NCBI RefSeq assembly: GCF_027366395.1
Contig: NZ_CP114771.1
Span: 1,364,001-1,428,000 of the forward strand
Source: Endozoicomonas sp. GU-1
GTDB taxonomy: Bacteria > Pseudomonadota > Gammaproteobacteria > Pseudomonadales > Endozoicomonadaceae
DNA length: 64,000 nt
Reading direction: 5' to 3'
A program made the translations under genes and the position numbers. The notes below the pieces were generated by a model that was not told the DNA's origin, ran no database searches, and saw only the letters and a program-made list of their open reading frames with translations. Of the stretch, positions 18,336 to 27,388 are shown one piece after another (the first letter of the stretch is position 1; each line of letters starts with the position of its first letter).

Positions 18336-19661
18336 CTACCTCGAGTATTTAACGTCAAACCGTTGCTCCGGCCATGGATGAAGAACTTTTACTTTGGGCA
18401 ACACAGTGTTGATGAAGGCACCAAACTTCTTCCAGTTCAGTCTGCTTCTCTGGCTGCGCCGCTTCAAGGCTTTGTACCAAATCTTTTGCACTGCTGTCCT
18501 GAAGGCATTGATTCTCAGTCCATTGCCAGGCACCGAAAAGTAGTTCATGTGACCTTGCAGTACACGTCTCAACCACTTCAACTGCTCCGGCACGGGGTCA
18601 TGCCTGTGTTTCAGGAGATAGTCTTTGATCTTGCTCAATGTCGCTCGCATTCGCTCTTTGCTGGTTCGTCTGACAATGTTGAAGTTTCCACTGCTTCGAC
18701 TAATACCGCAGATATGAGTAAATCCAAGAAACGTAAACGTCTCCGGCTTTCCCTGCTCCCTTTTCTTCAAGTCAACTTTGGCAAAGCGACCAAAGCGTAT
18801 CAATCGGGTTTTATCCTCATGCAAGGACAAACCAAACTGCCCAAGTCTTTTACCAAGCTCACTCAGGAAGACCTTTGCATCATGCTCACGCTGAAAGCCC
18901 AGCACACTGTCATCCGCAAAGCGAACCACAATCATTCGTCCAGAGGCTTCCCGCTTTCGCCATTGGTCAACCCAAAGGTCAAACACGTAGTGCAAATAAA
19001 TATTTGATAATAGCGGCGATATCACCGATCCCTGTGGCATCCCTCTTACGCTTCGAACACGACGACCATCCCCGTCGTAGTGCCCTACTTGTATCCACTG
19101 TCTTATCAAGCGGATAATGCGCTTGTCCCTCACCCGATGCTCTAAAAACATGATCAGCCACTCATGTTCGACCTGTTCGAAGAATTTCCGAATATCCAGA
19201 TCCAGCACCCAGTTCACCGGATTACGTTTGATTCCCACCGTCAGAGCATCCAATGCATCATGTTGGCTTTTCAAAGGTCGGTAACCGTAAGAAAAACCAC
19301 GGAAATCATTCTCGTAAATCCCCTCCAATACCTTGACTACTGCCTGCTGGACTATCTTATCTTCCAGACAGAATACACTGATCGGACGCTCACCACCGTC
19401 AGCCTTCGGAATCATTATCCTTCTGGCCGCTCGGGGGCGATAGCTTCCTTTATGTAATCGTTCGTGCAAGGATGCCAGCCGGTTATCCAAATCCCGCTGA
19501 TAGGTTTGCCATGTAACACCATCTACCCCCGCTGCCGACCTCCGTTTCAATTGAAAGAAACAGTCTTTCAACAGATAAGGTGTAATATGGTGAAACAAGG
19601 CCGTGAACTGTAAACGACGATCCTTTGCCGCAGCCTGACGTATACCCAACAGATTGGACAT
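18336..19661 (-). CDS. ltrA: Group II intron reverse transcriptase/maturase
   Basis: About 441 residues from MSNLLGIRQAAAKD (19661); the frame is open for 29 more codons upstream. RT fingers and palm motifs are in order: RSAAGVDGVTWQTY, IMIPKADGGERPISVFCLED, FRGFSYGYRP, VLDLDIRKFFEQVEHEWL, RGMPQGSVISPLLSNIYLHY, the catalytic VVRFADDSVLGF, and FTFLGFTH. The maturase X domain follows (LKWLRRVLQGHMNYFSVPGN, RRSQRSRLNWKKF). It ends in HPWPEQRF with no HNH endonuclease domain. It helps the intron splice and copies it into DNA. All catalytic residues are present, so the element may be active. Confidence 0.94.
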   Translation of the reverse strand: MSNLLGIRQAAAKDRRLQFTALFHHITPYLLKDCFFQLKRRSAAGVDGVTWQTYQRDLDNRLASLHERLHKGSYRPRAARRIMIPKADGGERPISVFCLEDKIVQQAVVKVLEGIYENDFRGFSYGYRPLKSQHDALDALTVGIKRNPVNWVLDLDIRKFFEQVEHEWLIMFLEHRVRDKRIIRLIRQWIQVGHYDGDGRRVRSVRGMPQGSVISPLLSNIYLHYVFDLWVDQWRKREASGRMIVVRFADDSVLGFQREHDAKVFLSELGKRLGQFGLSLHEDKTRLIRFGRFAKVDLKKREQGKPETFTFLGFTHICGISRSSGNFNIVRRTSKERMRATLSKIKDYLLKHRHDPVPEQLKWLRRVLQGHMNYFSVPGNGLRINAFRTAVQKIWYKALKRRSQRSRLNWKKFGAFINTVLPKVKVLHPWPEQRFDVKYSR

Positions 19662-20453
19662 AGTGCTATTCCCGCGCTGAGTCGGGTCACGGACATCCTG
19701 TTGGATATTCCTCTTGGTCAAACCCCTTTCCTCCACAACCTCCGCCACAGATCTCTCTGCTTTGTTCGGCGCTTCTCAGGTACTATGGGCTTGTCCGACT
19801 TCCTGCCGACGACAATAGGCGTATGGCTATTAACCTTCCCTACTGCGTCTCCTATGGCTAAACAGGAGAAACCAGCAGGATCTCCCGAGTTCCGCACAAG
19901 ATGCGTACCTGCATGCACAAGGTCTCCGACTGCGCGAGGCCCACAGGTCACTTGCGGTGTAGTGCAACCTGCAATATTGCTTTCTGCATCGCTTAACAAC
20001 ATCAGCACCTCGGATTATTGGATTTCGCAGCTCAATACTTAGCCTACAGGCTCCCCTGTCAACGCTTCACCGGATACCTTACGATATACGGCGCATGACT
20101 CGAGGCTGGGGCGACCCGCCAGTCTTACCCCACAGGGACTTTCACCCTTAACATCTTGCCGATTTATCTCGGCACACTAAGCATGTCAAAAACACCACCT
20201 TGCTTCCATTTCAATAACCGCCTAGGTATACTTCAGCCGTATAAGCGTCAAACACGCCCATTTTTTTCGTCCTTAAAAAAGATGTTGGGTCCGGCGCACT
20301 CTTCGCTTATCCGAAGATGGGTCTCCCCTGATTATCCAGGCTGTCCGGCCGCTTGTACATCCAACTTCCCCAAACCAACGTAGTTGCCAGTGCTGCTGCA
20401 TGATCCCCGGATCAGCATGCCAGGGCACTGCAAGATGGCGATTAAAAGTTACT

Positions 20454-21492
20454 ATGCGTGTAGAAGCTGATATCAAGCTGGGTTTCAAAGACGTTTTGTT
20501 CCGCCCAAAGCGTTCCACCCTGAAAAGCCGTTCACAGGTAAGCCTGGAGCGCACCTTCCGATTTGTTCACACTGACCAGGAATGGACCGGCGTACCCGTC
20601 ATTGCTGCCAACATGGACACCGTCGGCACTTTCGCCATGGCTCTCGCCCTGGCTGAACACAAAATGCTGACGGCGGTTCACAAGCATTACACCGTCGAAG
20701 AGTGGCAGACCTTCCTCGACAAAGCCCCTGAAGGCATTGAAAACCATATCATGGTCAGCAGCGGCACCTCCGAAAACGATTTCGACAAAATGTCTGAAAT
20801 CCTGTCCCTGAACGACAAACTCCGCTTTATCTGTATCGATGTAGCCAACGGTTACTCAGAGCATTTTGTCCAGTTCGTTGCCCGTGTTCGCCAGCGTCAC
20901 CCCAACAAGGTGATTATTGCCGGTAACGTGGTTACCGGAGAAATGGTGGAAGAAGCTGATCCTGAAAGGTGCCGACATCGTTAAAGTGGGTATCGGACCG
21001 GGCTCCGTCTGTACCACCCGCGTTAAAACCGGTGTCGGCTATCCACAGCTGTCCGCTGTTATTGAATGTGCCGATGCGGCCCATGGCGTTGGTGGTCAGG
21101 TGATTTCCGACGGTGGCTGCACCTGTGCCGGTGACGTGTCCAAGGCATTTGGTGGCGGCGCTGATTTTGTCATGATCGGCGGTATGTTTGCCGGTCACGA
21201 TGAGTCCGGCGGCGAAATGGTAGAAGAAGATGGTCGGCAATTCCGCCTGTTCTACGGCATGAGTTCCACCACCGCCATGGATCAGCACGCTGGCGGCGTT
21301 GCCAACTACCGCGCCTCGGAAGGCAAAACCGTAAAAGTACCTTACCGTGGTCCGATCCTTGAAACCGTTCAGGACATCCTCGGAGGCGTACGCTCAACCT
21401 GCACCTACGTAGGTGCCGCTCAACTGAAAGAACTGTCCAAGCGAACCACGTTTATCCGGGTTCAGGAACAGGAAAACCGTATTTTTAACTAA
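20454..21492 (+). pseudogene. guaC: GMP reductase, split by a one-base frameshift
   Basis: GuaC reduces GMP to IMP with NADPH in purine salvage; the usual length is about 346 residues. The start is ATG 20454 ([20 protein letters not shown]). The first frame continues through [14 protein letters not shown] and [13 protein letters not shown] and then runs into [10 protein letters not shown] and a stop. The correct reading resumes one frame over with [20 protein letters not shown], the IMP loop containing the catalytic Cys, and ends [11 protein letters not shown]. Removing one G near 20955 (GAAGAAG-CTG to GAAGAACTG) restores [15 protein letters not shown] exactly. Either the gene is newly inactivated or the base is an assembly error. 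Confidence 0.9.
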
Positions 21493-21567
21493 TCCCCGAT
21501 CAACCACGGAGAGCACAGAAGATTTCCTCATACTTTGTGAACTCCGTGCTCTTTGGGGTCGAATCAA

Positions 21568-22110
21568 TCACATAATCACGCAACCACCGCAATCTCCACA
21601 ATCTCCGCAATCTCCGCAATCTCCACAATCTCCGCAACAGTCATCAGAAGAATTACCTGGTGATTGCGCTTCTGGCTCTCGATTCATTGTCATTGGTGCA
21701 GGAAAACAATTAAACCCGCCCCAATGACAACAATGACAGGTGGAACTATCTTCCAAGGATTTATTATCAACAATGATTTCAGGACTCTGCTCCCGCCGCT
21801 CCATATTAAAATTAACAGCCTGGTCACAAACCTCTCCTCCATAGGTATGTGCATGACTGCCACTACAGTTAAGGTCAGGGAAGTTATGCAACCTCCTCGA
21901 TAAAGGCAAAGCTGGCTTCTTCATAGCCTCGTCACAGGCTGGAGAAAGAATATTAGGCAGAGATTTGTCACTTTGATTCTCAACCTTCCTACCCCAGTTG
22001 CTCAAAACCGGGGTCAAAGGAGGCTCATCAGCTAATGACTCAGCATTAAGTGCCCCACCAACAGGATAAGAGACTAACCTGGGAGGGCTGGCATCTAACG
22101 GCTGCAACAT
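21568..22110 (-). CDS. Cys-rich protein with (CGD)5 repeat and C-terminal CaaX box CVIM
   Basis: A 180-residue protein of no known family, with AAGGTG ahead of its ATG. The N-terminal 70 residues are Pro/Leu/Ser-rich (MLQPLDASPPRLVSYPVGG). Cys/His clusters follow (CSGSHAHTYGGEVC, TCHCCHWGGFNCF). The C-terminus is DDCC, then five CGD triplets, CGG and finally CVIM before TGA. CVIM is a perfect CaaX prenylation box: Cys, two aliphatics, Met. Bacteria lack protein farnesyltransferase, so such a tail suggests modification after delivery into a eukaryotic host. There is no signal peptide or membrane helix. The gene is convergent with guaC. Alternative: the Cys repeat binds metal and the ending is chance. 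Confidence 0.6.
   Translation of the reverse strand: MLQPLDASPPRLVSYPVGGALNAESLADEPPLTPVLSNWGRKVENQSDKSLPNILSPACDEAMKKPALPLSRRLHNFPDLNCSGSHAHTYGGEVCDQAVNFNMERREQSPEIIVDNKSLEDSSTCHCCHWGGFNCFPAPMTMNREPEAQSPGNSSDDCCGDCGDCGDCGDCGDCGGCVIM
21593..21637. repeat. Five 9-bp tandem repeats encoding Cys-Gly-Asp
   Basis: The + strand shows TCTCC(A/G)CAA five times in a row, with weaker units at both edges. On the coding (minus) strand each unit encodes CGD in the tail of the CVIM protein. The number of units could vary between strains by slippage without shifting the frame. Confidence 0.85.
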
Positions 22111-22187
22111 ATCAACACACCTTCATCGGCAAAATACGAAAATCAAAATGCATGATCGTTGGACCAACCAAACCAACAAAAAGTTCA

Positions 22188-22919
22188 TCAATAAGCCGCA
22201 GCAATTCCCCGCTGATCAAACTCCGCCTTGATCGCATCCAGCTGTTCAGTGGATGGCGGGCGCACCGTTTCCAGCTCGTAGCTTTCACTGAAGGCATCCC
22301 ACTTATGCACGCCGAGGCTGTGATAAGGCAGGATTTCCACCTTCTCAACACAATCCATTTTTTCCACCATATCTGCCAGCATGGCGGCATACAGCGGATC
22401 AACGGTAAACCCTTCCACCACCACGTAGCGGATCCAGGTTGGCTTTCTCAGCTCCTGTAAATACATGGCAAAATTACGGGTGTATCGGCCGGTGACATAG
22501 GTCAGCTTTTGATGCATCTCTTCATCCATGTGCTTGATATCCAGAAGCACCAGGTCGGTGTAGGACAGCAGACGTTCAATATCCGGCGTGATTTGTTTGG
22601 CAAACCCATTGGTATCCAGGCAAGTATGAATACCGTGCGCTTTAAGCGCCTTGAACAGGTCGGCAACAAATTCAGCCTGCAGCAGCGGCTCGCCACCAGT
22701 GACCGTAACACCACCGGTCAGAAAGCCCTTTACCTTGAGGATTTTGTCCAGAACTTCCTCATGACTGAGCACCTCACCGCCATCGCGCAGATCCCAGGTA
22801 TCCCGGTTGTGACAGTACCGGCAGCGCATGTGACAGCCCTGCATAAACACAATGAAACGGATACCCGGTCCGTCTACCGTGCCAAATGAGTCCATGGAAT
22901 GGACACGTCCGAGGGACAT
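22188..22919 (-). CDS. pflA: Pyruvate formate-lyase activating enzyme
   Basis: A radical SAM enzyme, 243 residues from MSLGRVHSMDSFGTVDGPG (22919), with AGGAGAG before that ATG; the longer frame upstream is not conserved. It installs the glycyl radical on PflB. The 4Fe-4S cluster motif is CHMRCRYC (C-x3-C-x2-C), followed by GGVTVTGGEPLLQAEF and LDTNGF. It lies downstream of pflB on the same strand, separated by a hairpin terminator at 23004-23032, so it is probably expressed partly by read-through or from its own promoter. Confidence 0.95.
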   Translation of the reverse strand: MSLGRVHSMDSFGTVDGPGIRFIVFMQGCHMRCRYCHNRDTWDLRDGGEVLSHEEVLDKILKVKGFLTGGVTVTGGEPLLQAEFVADLFKALKAHGIHTCLDTNGFAKQITPDIERLLSYTDLVLLDIKHMDEEMHQKLTYVTGRYTRNFAMYLQELRKPTWIRYVVVEGFTVDPLYAAMLADMVEKMDCVEKVEILPYHSLGVHKWDAFSESYELETVRPPSTEQLDAIKAEFDQRGIAAAY

Positions 22920-23003
22920 GGCGACTCTCCTATTTACCCAACGAGTCTCTGTAAAAAAAAAGACCACTGTCTTTCTTTTACAAAAACCCTGAATACCATA
23001 AGC

Positions 23004-23032
23004 AAAAAAGGCCAGCAGAGCTGGCCTTTTTA
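23004..23032 (-). terminator. Rho-independent terminator after pflB
   Basis: GGCCAGC and GCTGGCC pair around a 3-base loop, flanked by A-runs and T-runs on both sides, so it can work in both directions. It sits between pflB and pflA. Confidence 0.85.
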
Positions 23033-23056
23033 AAAGTTAAATTCTAGCGTTTACTG

Positions 23057-25339
23057 TTACAGCGAGCTAGTAAAGGTACGGGTGATAACGTCACGCTGCT
23101 GCTCTGGTGTCAGCGAGTTGAAACGTACCGCATAACCGGAGACACGAATGGTCAGAGAAGGATACTTCTCAGGGTTCTCCATGGCATCTTCCAGCATTTC
23201 ACGGTTCATGACGTTGACGTTAAGGTGCTGACCGCCCTCGCGATTTTCCTCGTGATGGAAGTAGCCATCCATCAGACCCACCAGATTCCTGCTTTGGCTT
23301 GCTTCGTCCTTGCCCAGCGCCTTTGGCACGATAGAGAAGGTGTAAGAAATACCATCCTTCGCATAGGCAAATGGCAGCTTGGCAACAGAGCTCAGGGAAG
23401 CAACTGCACCGCTGGTATCACGACCATGCATTGGGTTGGCACCCGGACCAAATGGCTGGCCTGCACGACGTCCGTCTGGCGTAGTACCGGTCTTCTTACC
23501 GTATACCACGTTAGAGGTAATGGTCAGAACGGACTGGGTTGGAATCGCATCGCGATACATCGTGTGAGAAGCGACTTTCTTCATGAACGTTTCAACCAGT
23601 TCACAGGCAATCGTATCGACACGCTCTTCGTTATTACCAAACTTCGGAAAATCACCTTCAATTTCGAAGTCGATAGCAATGCCGTCTTCATCACGCACCG
23701 GCTTGACTTTGGCGTATTTAATGGCCGACAGAGAGTCAGCAGCAACGGACAATCCGGCAATACCACAGGCCATGGTGCGAATAACATCACGGTCATGCAG
23801 GGCCATCAGAGAAGCCTCGTAAGAGTACTTGTCGTGCATGTAATGAATACAGTTCAGGGCAGCCACATACTGACTGGCCAGCCAATCCATGAGCGTATCA
23901 AAACGTGCATAGACATCGTCGTAATCCAGGTATTCCGACGTGATCTTGTCAGTTTTCGGACCAATCTGAATTTTCAGCTTCTCGTCCACACCGCCATTGA
24001 TGGCGTACAGCAGCGTTTTACCCAGGTTGGCGCGGGCACCGAAGAACTGCATCTGCTTGCCAACAACCATTGGCGACACACAGCAGGCGATGGCGTAATC
24101 ATCGCTGTTCATATCAGTACGCATCAGATCATCATTTTCGTACTGGATAGAGCTGGTATCGATGGATACTTTGGCGCAATACTCTTTGAAAGACACCGGC
24201 AGCTGCTCAGACCACAACACCGTAATATTTGGCTCTGGTGATGGTCCCATGGTGTACATGGTGTTCAAGAGACGGAAAGAGTTTTTGGTAACCAGTGTAC
24301 GACCATCAAGGCCCATACCGCCGATAGCCTCAGTGGCCCAGATCGGGTCGCCAGAGAACAGCTGATCGTATTCAGGGGTACGCAGGAAGCGAACCATACG
24401 CAACTTCATTACGTAGTGATCGATCAGTTCCTGGGCGTCCGTTTCAGTGATTTTGCCTGCTTCCAGGTCACGCTGGATATAGATATCCAGGAAAGTAGCC
24501 GTACGTCCCAGAGACATGGCCGCACCATTCTGGGACTTAACCGCAGCCAGGTAACCAAAGTACGTCCACTGAACCGCTTCACGGGCAGAGGCAGCAGGGT
24601 TACCGAGATCGCAACCGTATTTGGCCCCCATCTCCTTGATCTGCATCAGCGCCTTGATCTGCTCCATGATCTCTTCACGCAGCTGGATAGTACGCTCAAG
24701 ATTTTCACCGGCAGTCAGCGCTGCATCCAGAGACTTGTGCTGGGCCTTCTTATCAACAATCAGTCGGTCAATACCGTACAGAGCGATTCGACGGTAGTCA
24801 CCGATAATACGTCCACGGCCGTAGGAATCCGGCAGACCGGTGATCACACCTGACTTACGACAGTTGCGAATGTCAGCAGTATAAACATCGAAAACACCGG
24901 AATTGTGCGTCTTACGATATTCAGTGAAGATCTTGTTAACCATGTCATCCAGTTTACGGCCATAAACTTCACAGGAAGTTTCAACCATACGGATGCCACC
25001 GTTGGCGATGATGCCACGCTTCAGCGGCTTATCAGTCTGCAGACCAACAATGGTTTCCAGATCTTTATTGATGTAGCCAGCGTCGTGAGAAGTAATAGTG
25101 GATGGCAGATCGGTATCGAAATCCAGGGGGGCGTGAGTGCGGTTCTCTTCCCTGATGCCTTCCATAACATCAGCCCACAGTTTGTCTGTTGCTTCAGTGG
25201 AACCGGCCAGGAAGGAACTGTCACCCTCGTAAGGGGTGTAGTTTTTCTGGATAAAGTCACGAACGTTGATGCTTTCGGACCAGTCGCCGGAAGTGAATCC
25301 TTCCCATGCTGCTGGCAGTTCGCTGGTGGTTACAGTCAT
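23057..25339 (-). CDS. pflB: Formate C-acetyltransferase (pyruvate formate-lyase)
   Basis: 760 residues, full length. It converts pyruvate and CoA to acetyl-CoA and formate under anaerobic conditions, using a glycyl radical. The catalytic Cys pair lies in IACCVSPM. The radical Gly is in the C-terminal [18 protein letters not shown]. The start at [15 protein letters not shown] has AGGAG upstream. An exact FNR/Anr palindrome lies 87 bp before the ATG, so induction without oxygen is expected. pflA follows. Confidence 0.97.
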   Translation of the reverse strand: MTVTTSELPAAWEGFTSGDWSESINVRDFIQKNYTPYEGDSSFLAGSTEATDKLWADVMEGIREENRTHAPLDFDTDLPSTITSHDAGYINKDLETIVGLQTDKPLKRGIIANGGIRMVETSCEVYGRKLDDMVNKIFTEYRKTHNSGVFDVYTADIRNCRKSGVITGLPDSYGRGRIIGDYRRIALYGIDRLIVDKKAQHKSLDAALTAGENLERTIQLREEIMEQIKALMQIKEMGAKYGCDLGNPAASAREAVQWTYFGYLAAVKSQNGAAMSLGRTATFLDIYIQRDLEAGKITETDAQELIDHYVMKLRMVRFLRTPEYDQLFSGDPIWATEAIGGMGLDGRTLVTKNSFRLLNTMYTMGPSPEPNITVLWSEQLPVSFKEYCAKVSIDTSSIQYENDDLMRTDMNSDDYAIACCVSPMVVGKQMQFFGARANLGKTLLYAINGGVDEKLKIQIGPKTDKITSEYLDYDDVYARFDTLMDWLASQYVAALNCIHYMHDKYSYEASLMALHDRDVIRTMACGIAGLSVAADSLSAIKYAKVKPVRDEDGIAIDFEIEGDFPKFGNNEERVDTIACELVETFMKKVASHTMYRDAIPTQSVLTITSNVVYGKKTGTTPDGRRAGQPFGPGANPMHGRDTSGAVASLSSVAKLPFAYAKDGISYTFSIVPKALGKDEASQSRNLVGLMDGYFHHEENREGGQHLNVNVMNREMLEDAMENPEKYPSLTIRVSGYAVRFNSLTPEQQRDVITRTFTSSL

Positions 25340-25425
25340 ACTAAGAGGCTCCTGATAGGTTGGAGAATTCTTTGGGAATGCTGTTCCGGGTCAGTCAGAC
25401 TGCATCGATTGGCGGTGACACCAAC

Positions 25426-25439
25426 TTGATCTGCATCAA
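25426..25439. promoter_or_regulatory. FNR/Anr binding site upstream of pflB
   Basis: TTGATCTGCATCAA matches the consensus TTGAT-N4-ATCAA at all ten defined positions. It is centred about 93 bp upstream of the pflB ATG, consistent with FNR activation of pfl promoters in enteric bacteria. Confidence 0.85.
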
Positions 25440-26002
25440 TGAAAGTAAATCATTGTCGGCGTATCGTTTGCCTGTCTTGCGGGGACGCAGATATTGCGAT
25501 AACACATCATCACAAAAATCATCACATTTATGTGGTCATACCGCAGGTGTAAAGCCGGCCAACCCGGTGAATAAGAAATAATTTCAGTCAAATTAACGTA
25601 TATACGACAACTCCGCCATCAGTGTTAATACCTACTGGTTATAAAAATACATAAACAGATTTCCACAGGAATTAACAAAAAAGGATATCCTCTTATATTT
25701 TATTAACTATCCCTTGATTAGCAAAAATTAGTTATTACCAATAGTCCAAAATTCAAAAAAATTATGAAATCAAGCAACGATCCATTTTTATGAATGCTAG
25801 TCTTTGTTTCTGTTAATTCTATTTCGTTTCGTTTTTCAAAATAATTAACGACACTAACATTATACTGTTAACGTTTGTTGCCGTTTATTCAGAGAGTTTT
25901 AAGTAGTGTTACCTATTCATACCGAAAATGGGTTTGTCTAACATCGTCAACCAAATAAAGACATTTTATCCGTTTCTGGGAGAGGATGAACAGGAGGTAG
26001 TT
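25440..26002. other. Long AT-rich divergent regulatory region
   Basis: About 560 bp between the FNR site of pflB and the next plus-strand gene. It is strongly AT-rich from 25590 to 25900 and contains no supported gene. It likely holds promoters for both directions. I see no further exact FNR palindrome or riboswitch. Confidence 0.45.
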
Positions 26003-26461
26003 ATGAGCAAATATATTTACACAACCATTTACGAACAGTTCACCGGCCTGAAGCCACCTGAGCCAAAAGACCACAAGCCACGTCGCCGTAGAGGTTACGG
26101 TCACCCATATCGTATGCGCCTGAATATGCAGGAAGGTTCTGTCCAGAACAGTGAACTGCTGTCTGAGCGGGACTCAGAAAGAGACCTGTATGAACAGACG
26201 CCTGTTTCCGTTTTTCAGCCATCGGTTACCAAGCAGCCTGTCCGCAGGTTTTCGTCCGGTGGTCAAAGCTATCGCAGTGGTAACAGCGTTGGTAACAACA
26301 GCGCCATCAGCGGCACTATGAGCTGCAGACCTGCTGCGCCTGAAGACCGCCATAGCAGCGCCGAGCCCAAGGTAACCTACAAAAAGCGCCGCCAGTACGG
26401 GCCTTCAGGCTTCGGTATTGGCTCAATGAGCAGAGACGGCAACGACAACTCTGAGTATTGA
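26003..26461 (+). CDS. Basic, low-complexity protein of unknown function
   Basis: A 152-residue protein starting at MSKYIYTTIYEQF (26003), chosen because AGGAGGT lies five bases upstream; the frame is open 25 codons earlier without a good ribosome site. The N-terminus contains KPPEPKDHKPRRRRGYGHPY, a strongly basic stretch. The middle and end are Ser/Gly/Asn-rich (RFSSGGQSYRSGNSVGNNSA) and finish KKRRQYGPSGFGIGSM and an acidic tail. No signal peptide, helix bundle or known domain is seen. The basic clusters would suit nucleic acid binding, but this is only a compositional hint. A terminator follows at 26570-26606. Confidence 0.5.
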   Translation: MSKYIYTTIYEQFTGLKPPEPKDHKPRRRRGYGHPYRMRLNMQEGSVQNSELLSERDSERDLYEQTPVSVFQPSVTKQPVRRFSSGGQSYRSGNSVGNNSAISGTMSCRPAAPEDRHSSAEPKVTYKKRRQYGPSGFGIGSMSRDGNDNSEY

Positions 26462-26569
26462 ATACCCGTTTTATATTGATTGTTTTTGAATACTGACACT
26501 ACCAGCCAGGCTTATTCAGCGGAGCTTGTCTAGCGGAACCCAGTCATTACTTTCCCGGATTATTTTCGC

Positions 26570-26606
26570 CAAAGGCCCTTATTTCAAGGCCTTTGTGCTT
26601 TTTTTG
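26570..26606 (+). terminator. Terminator between the basic protein gene and mgsA
   Basis: AAAGGCC and GGCCTTT pair with a short loop, followed by TGTGC and a run of seven T on the plus strand. It ends the plus-strand gene; mgsA converges on it from the other side. Confidence 0.75.
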
Positions 26607-26617
26607 AACCCATAAAA

Positions 26618-27076
26618 TCAAAGCGTTCTTTGCTGTAGATAGCTGTCATAATCCGGAATATGCCGGTTATGAGATTGTCCAAGCAAGTCTGACGAGAATA
26701 TGTAATCCGCCGAGCTCTGGTTACAGGCAACCGGGATATTCCACACCGCTGCAATCCGTAACAATGCCTTAACATCCGGATCATGGGGCATTGGCTCAAA
26801 CGGGTCCCAGAAAAATACCAGCAGGTCCAGTTTGCATTCAGAAATCAATGCGCCAATCTGCTGGTCTCCACCCAGCGGACCACTGATAAATTTTGTGACC
26901 GGCATAGACAGTTCTTTTTCCAGCAGACTTCCTGTGGTACCCGTGGCAAAAAGATCATGACCCTGCAGCTTTTCCTTATGGCGCAGACTCCACTGCACCA
27001 ATTCCCCTTTCTTATTATCATGAGCGACCAGGGCAATGCGCTTCTTGGATGAGACGCTGTATTCTTTATAAATCAT
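26618..27076 (-). CDS. mgsA: Methylglyoxal synthase
   Basis: 152 residues, the family length. It converts dihydroxyacetone phosphate to methylglyoxal, a bypass that relieves phosphate limitation in glycolysis. Conserved features are RIALVAHDNKK, the phosphate-binding FATGTTGSLL, GPLGGDQQIGA with a catalytic Asp, and the acid LVFFWDPFEPMPHDPDV. It stands alone, convergent with the basic protein gene. Confidence 0.95.
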   Translation of the reverse strand: MIYKEYSVSSKKRIALVAHDNKKGELVQWSLRHKEKLQGHDLFATGTTGSLLEKELSMPVTKFISGPLGGDQQIGALISECKLDLLVFFWDPFEPMPHDPDVKALLRIAAVWNIPVACNQSSADYIFSSDLLGQSHNRHIPDYDSYLQQRTL

Positions 27077-27141
27077 AAAGTAATTCTCTATTTTTTCTGC
27101 GAAAAAATATAAAAATGGAAAGCGCTATATTCTCACTGAAT

Positions 27142-27180
27142 AAAAAAAAATGCGATGACTTCTCTCGAAATCATCGCATT
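27142..27180 (-). terminator. Terminator downstream of oadGAB
   Basis: On the minus strand AATGCGATGA pairs with TCATCGCATT around a 12-base loop, followed by a run of nine T. It lies after oadB, separated from it by the 181-bp palindromic element. Confidence 0.8.
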
Positions 27181-27188
27181 GTTCTAGT

Positions 27189-27369
27189 ACATGGTTTCAA
27201 TGAGTTTGACGTGTACAATCTCCGTTCACCCTGAGCGGAGTCGAAGGGTGCTTGGCACGATCTATCAGAGTCCGGAGCTTCCGCCTTTAGGCCCTATGGG
27301 TCCTTCGACAGGCTCAGGACGAACGCAGTACGGAGACACGACAACCCGTCAAACTCATTGAAACCATGT
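27189..27369. repeat. 181-bp inverted-repeat element between oadB and its terminator
   Basis: The ends are a perfect 23-bp inverted repeat: ACATGGTTTCAATGAGTTTG (plus ACG) at 27189-27211 and its complement at 27347-27369. Inside is a second, imperfect inverted pair: TCCGTTCACCCTGAGCGGAG and CCTTCGACAGGCTCAGGACG. The inner part resembles the CTTCGACAGGCTCAGG repeat seen in many bacterial genomes. No gene is encoded. The structure suggests a MITE-type element or a large transcript hairpin. Confidence 0.75.
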
Positions 27370-27388
27370 AATAATCTTCAGAAAAAAT

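Larger units (their letters stand above)
18269..20299 (-). mobile_element. Group II intron with encoded reverse transcriptase
   Basis: On the minus strand the element begins GTGCGCCGG (20299 downward), a canonical group II 5' end. It carries an intron-encoded protein, then a clear domain V (18303-18335), a domain VI-like hairpin and a 3' end CTAC at about 18269, matching the usual AY end. The 5' flank ends in a small hairpin (CTTCG/CGAAG) directly before the splice site, and the 3' flank enters the REP-like palindrome after udk. It therefore lies in intergenic DNA between udk and guaC, antisense to both. Boundaries are read by eye; the 3' end could shift by a base. Confidence 0.85.

Noticed and set aside
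20949-20990. Programmed ribosomal frameshift in guaC
   Set aside because: There is no slippery heptamer or following pseudoknot, and GuaC is not known to use frameshifting; an indel explains it.
21593-21637. Short tandem repeat that could be mistaken for a CRISPR array
   Set aside because: Units are 9 bp, contiguous, without spacers, and encode Cys-Gly-Asp in frame.
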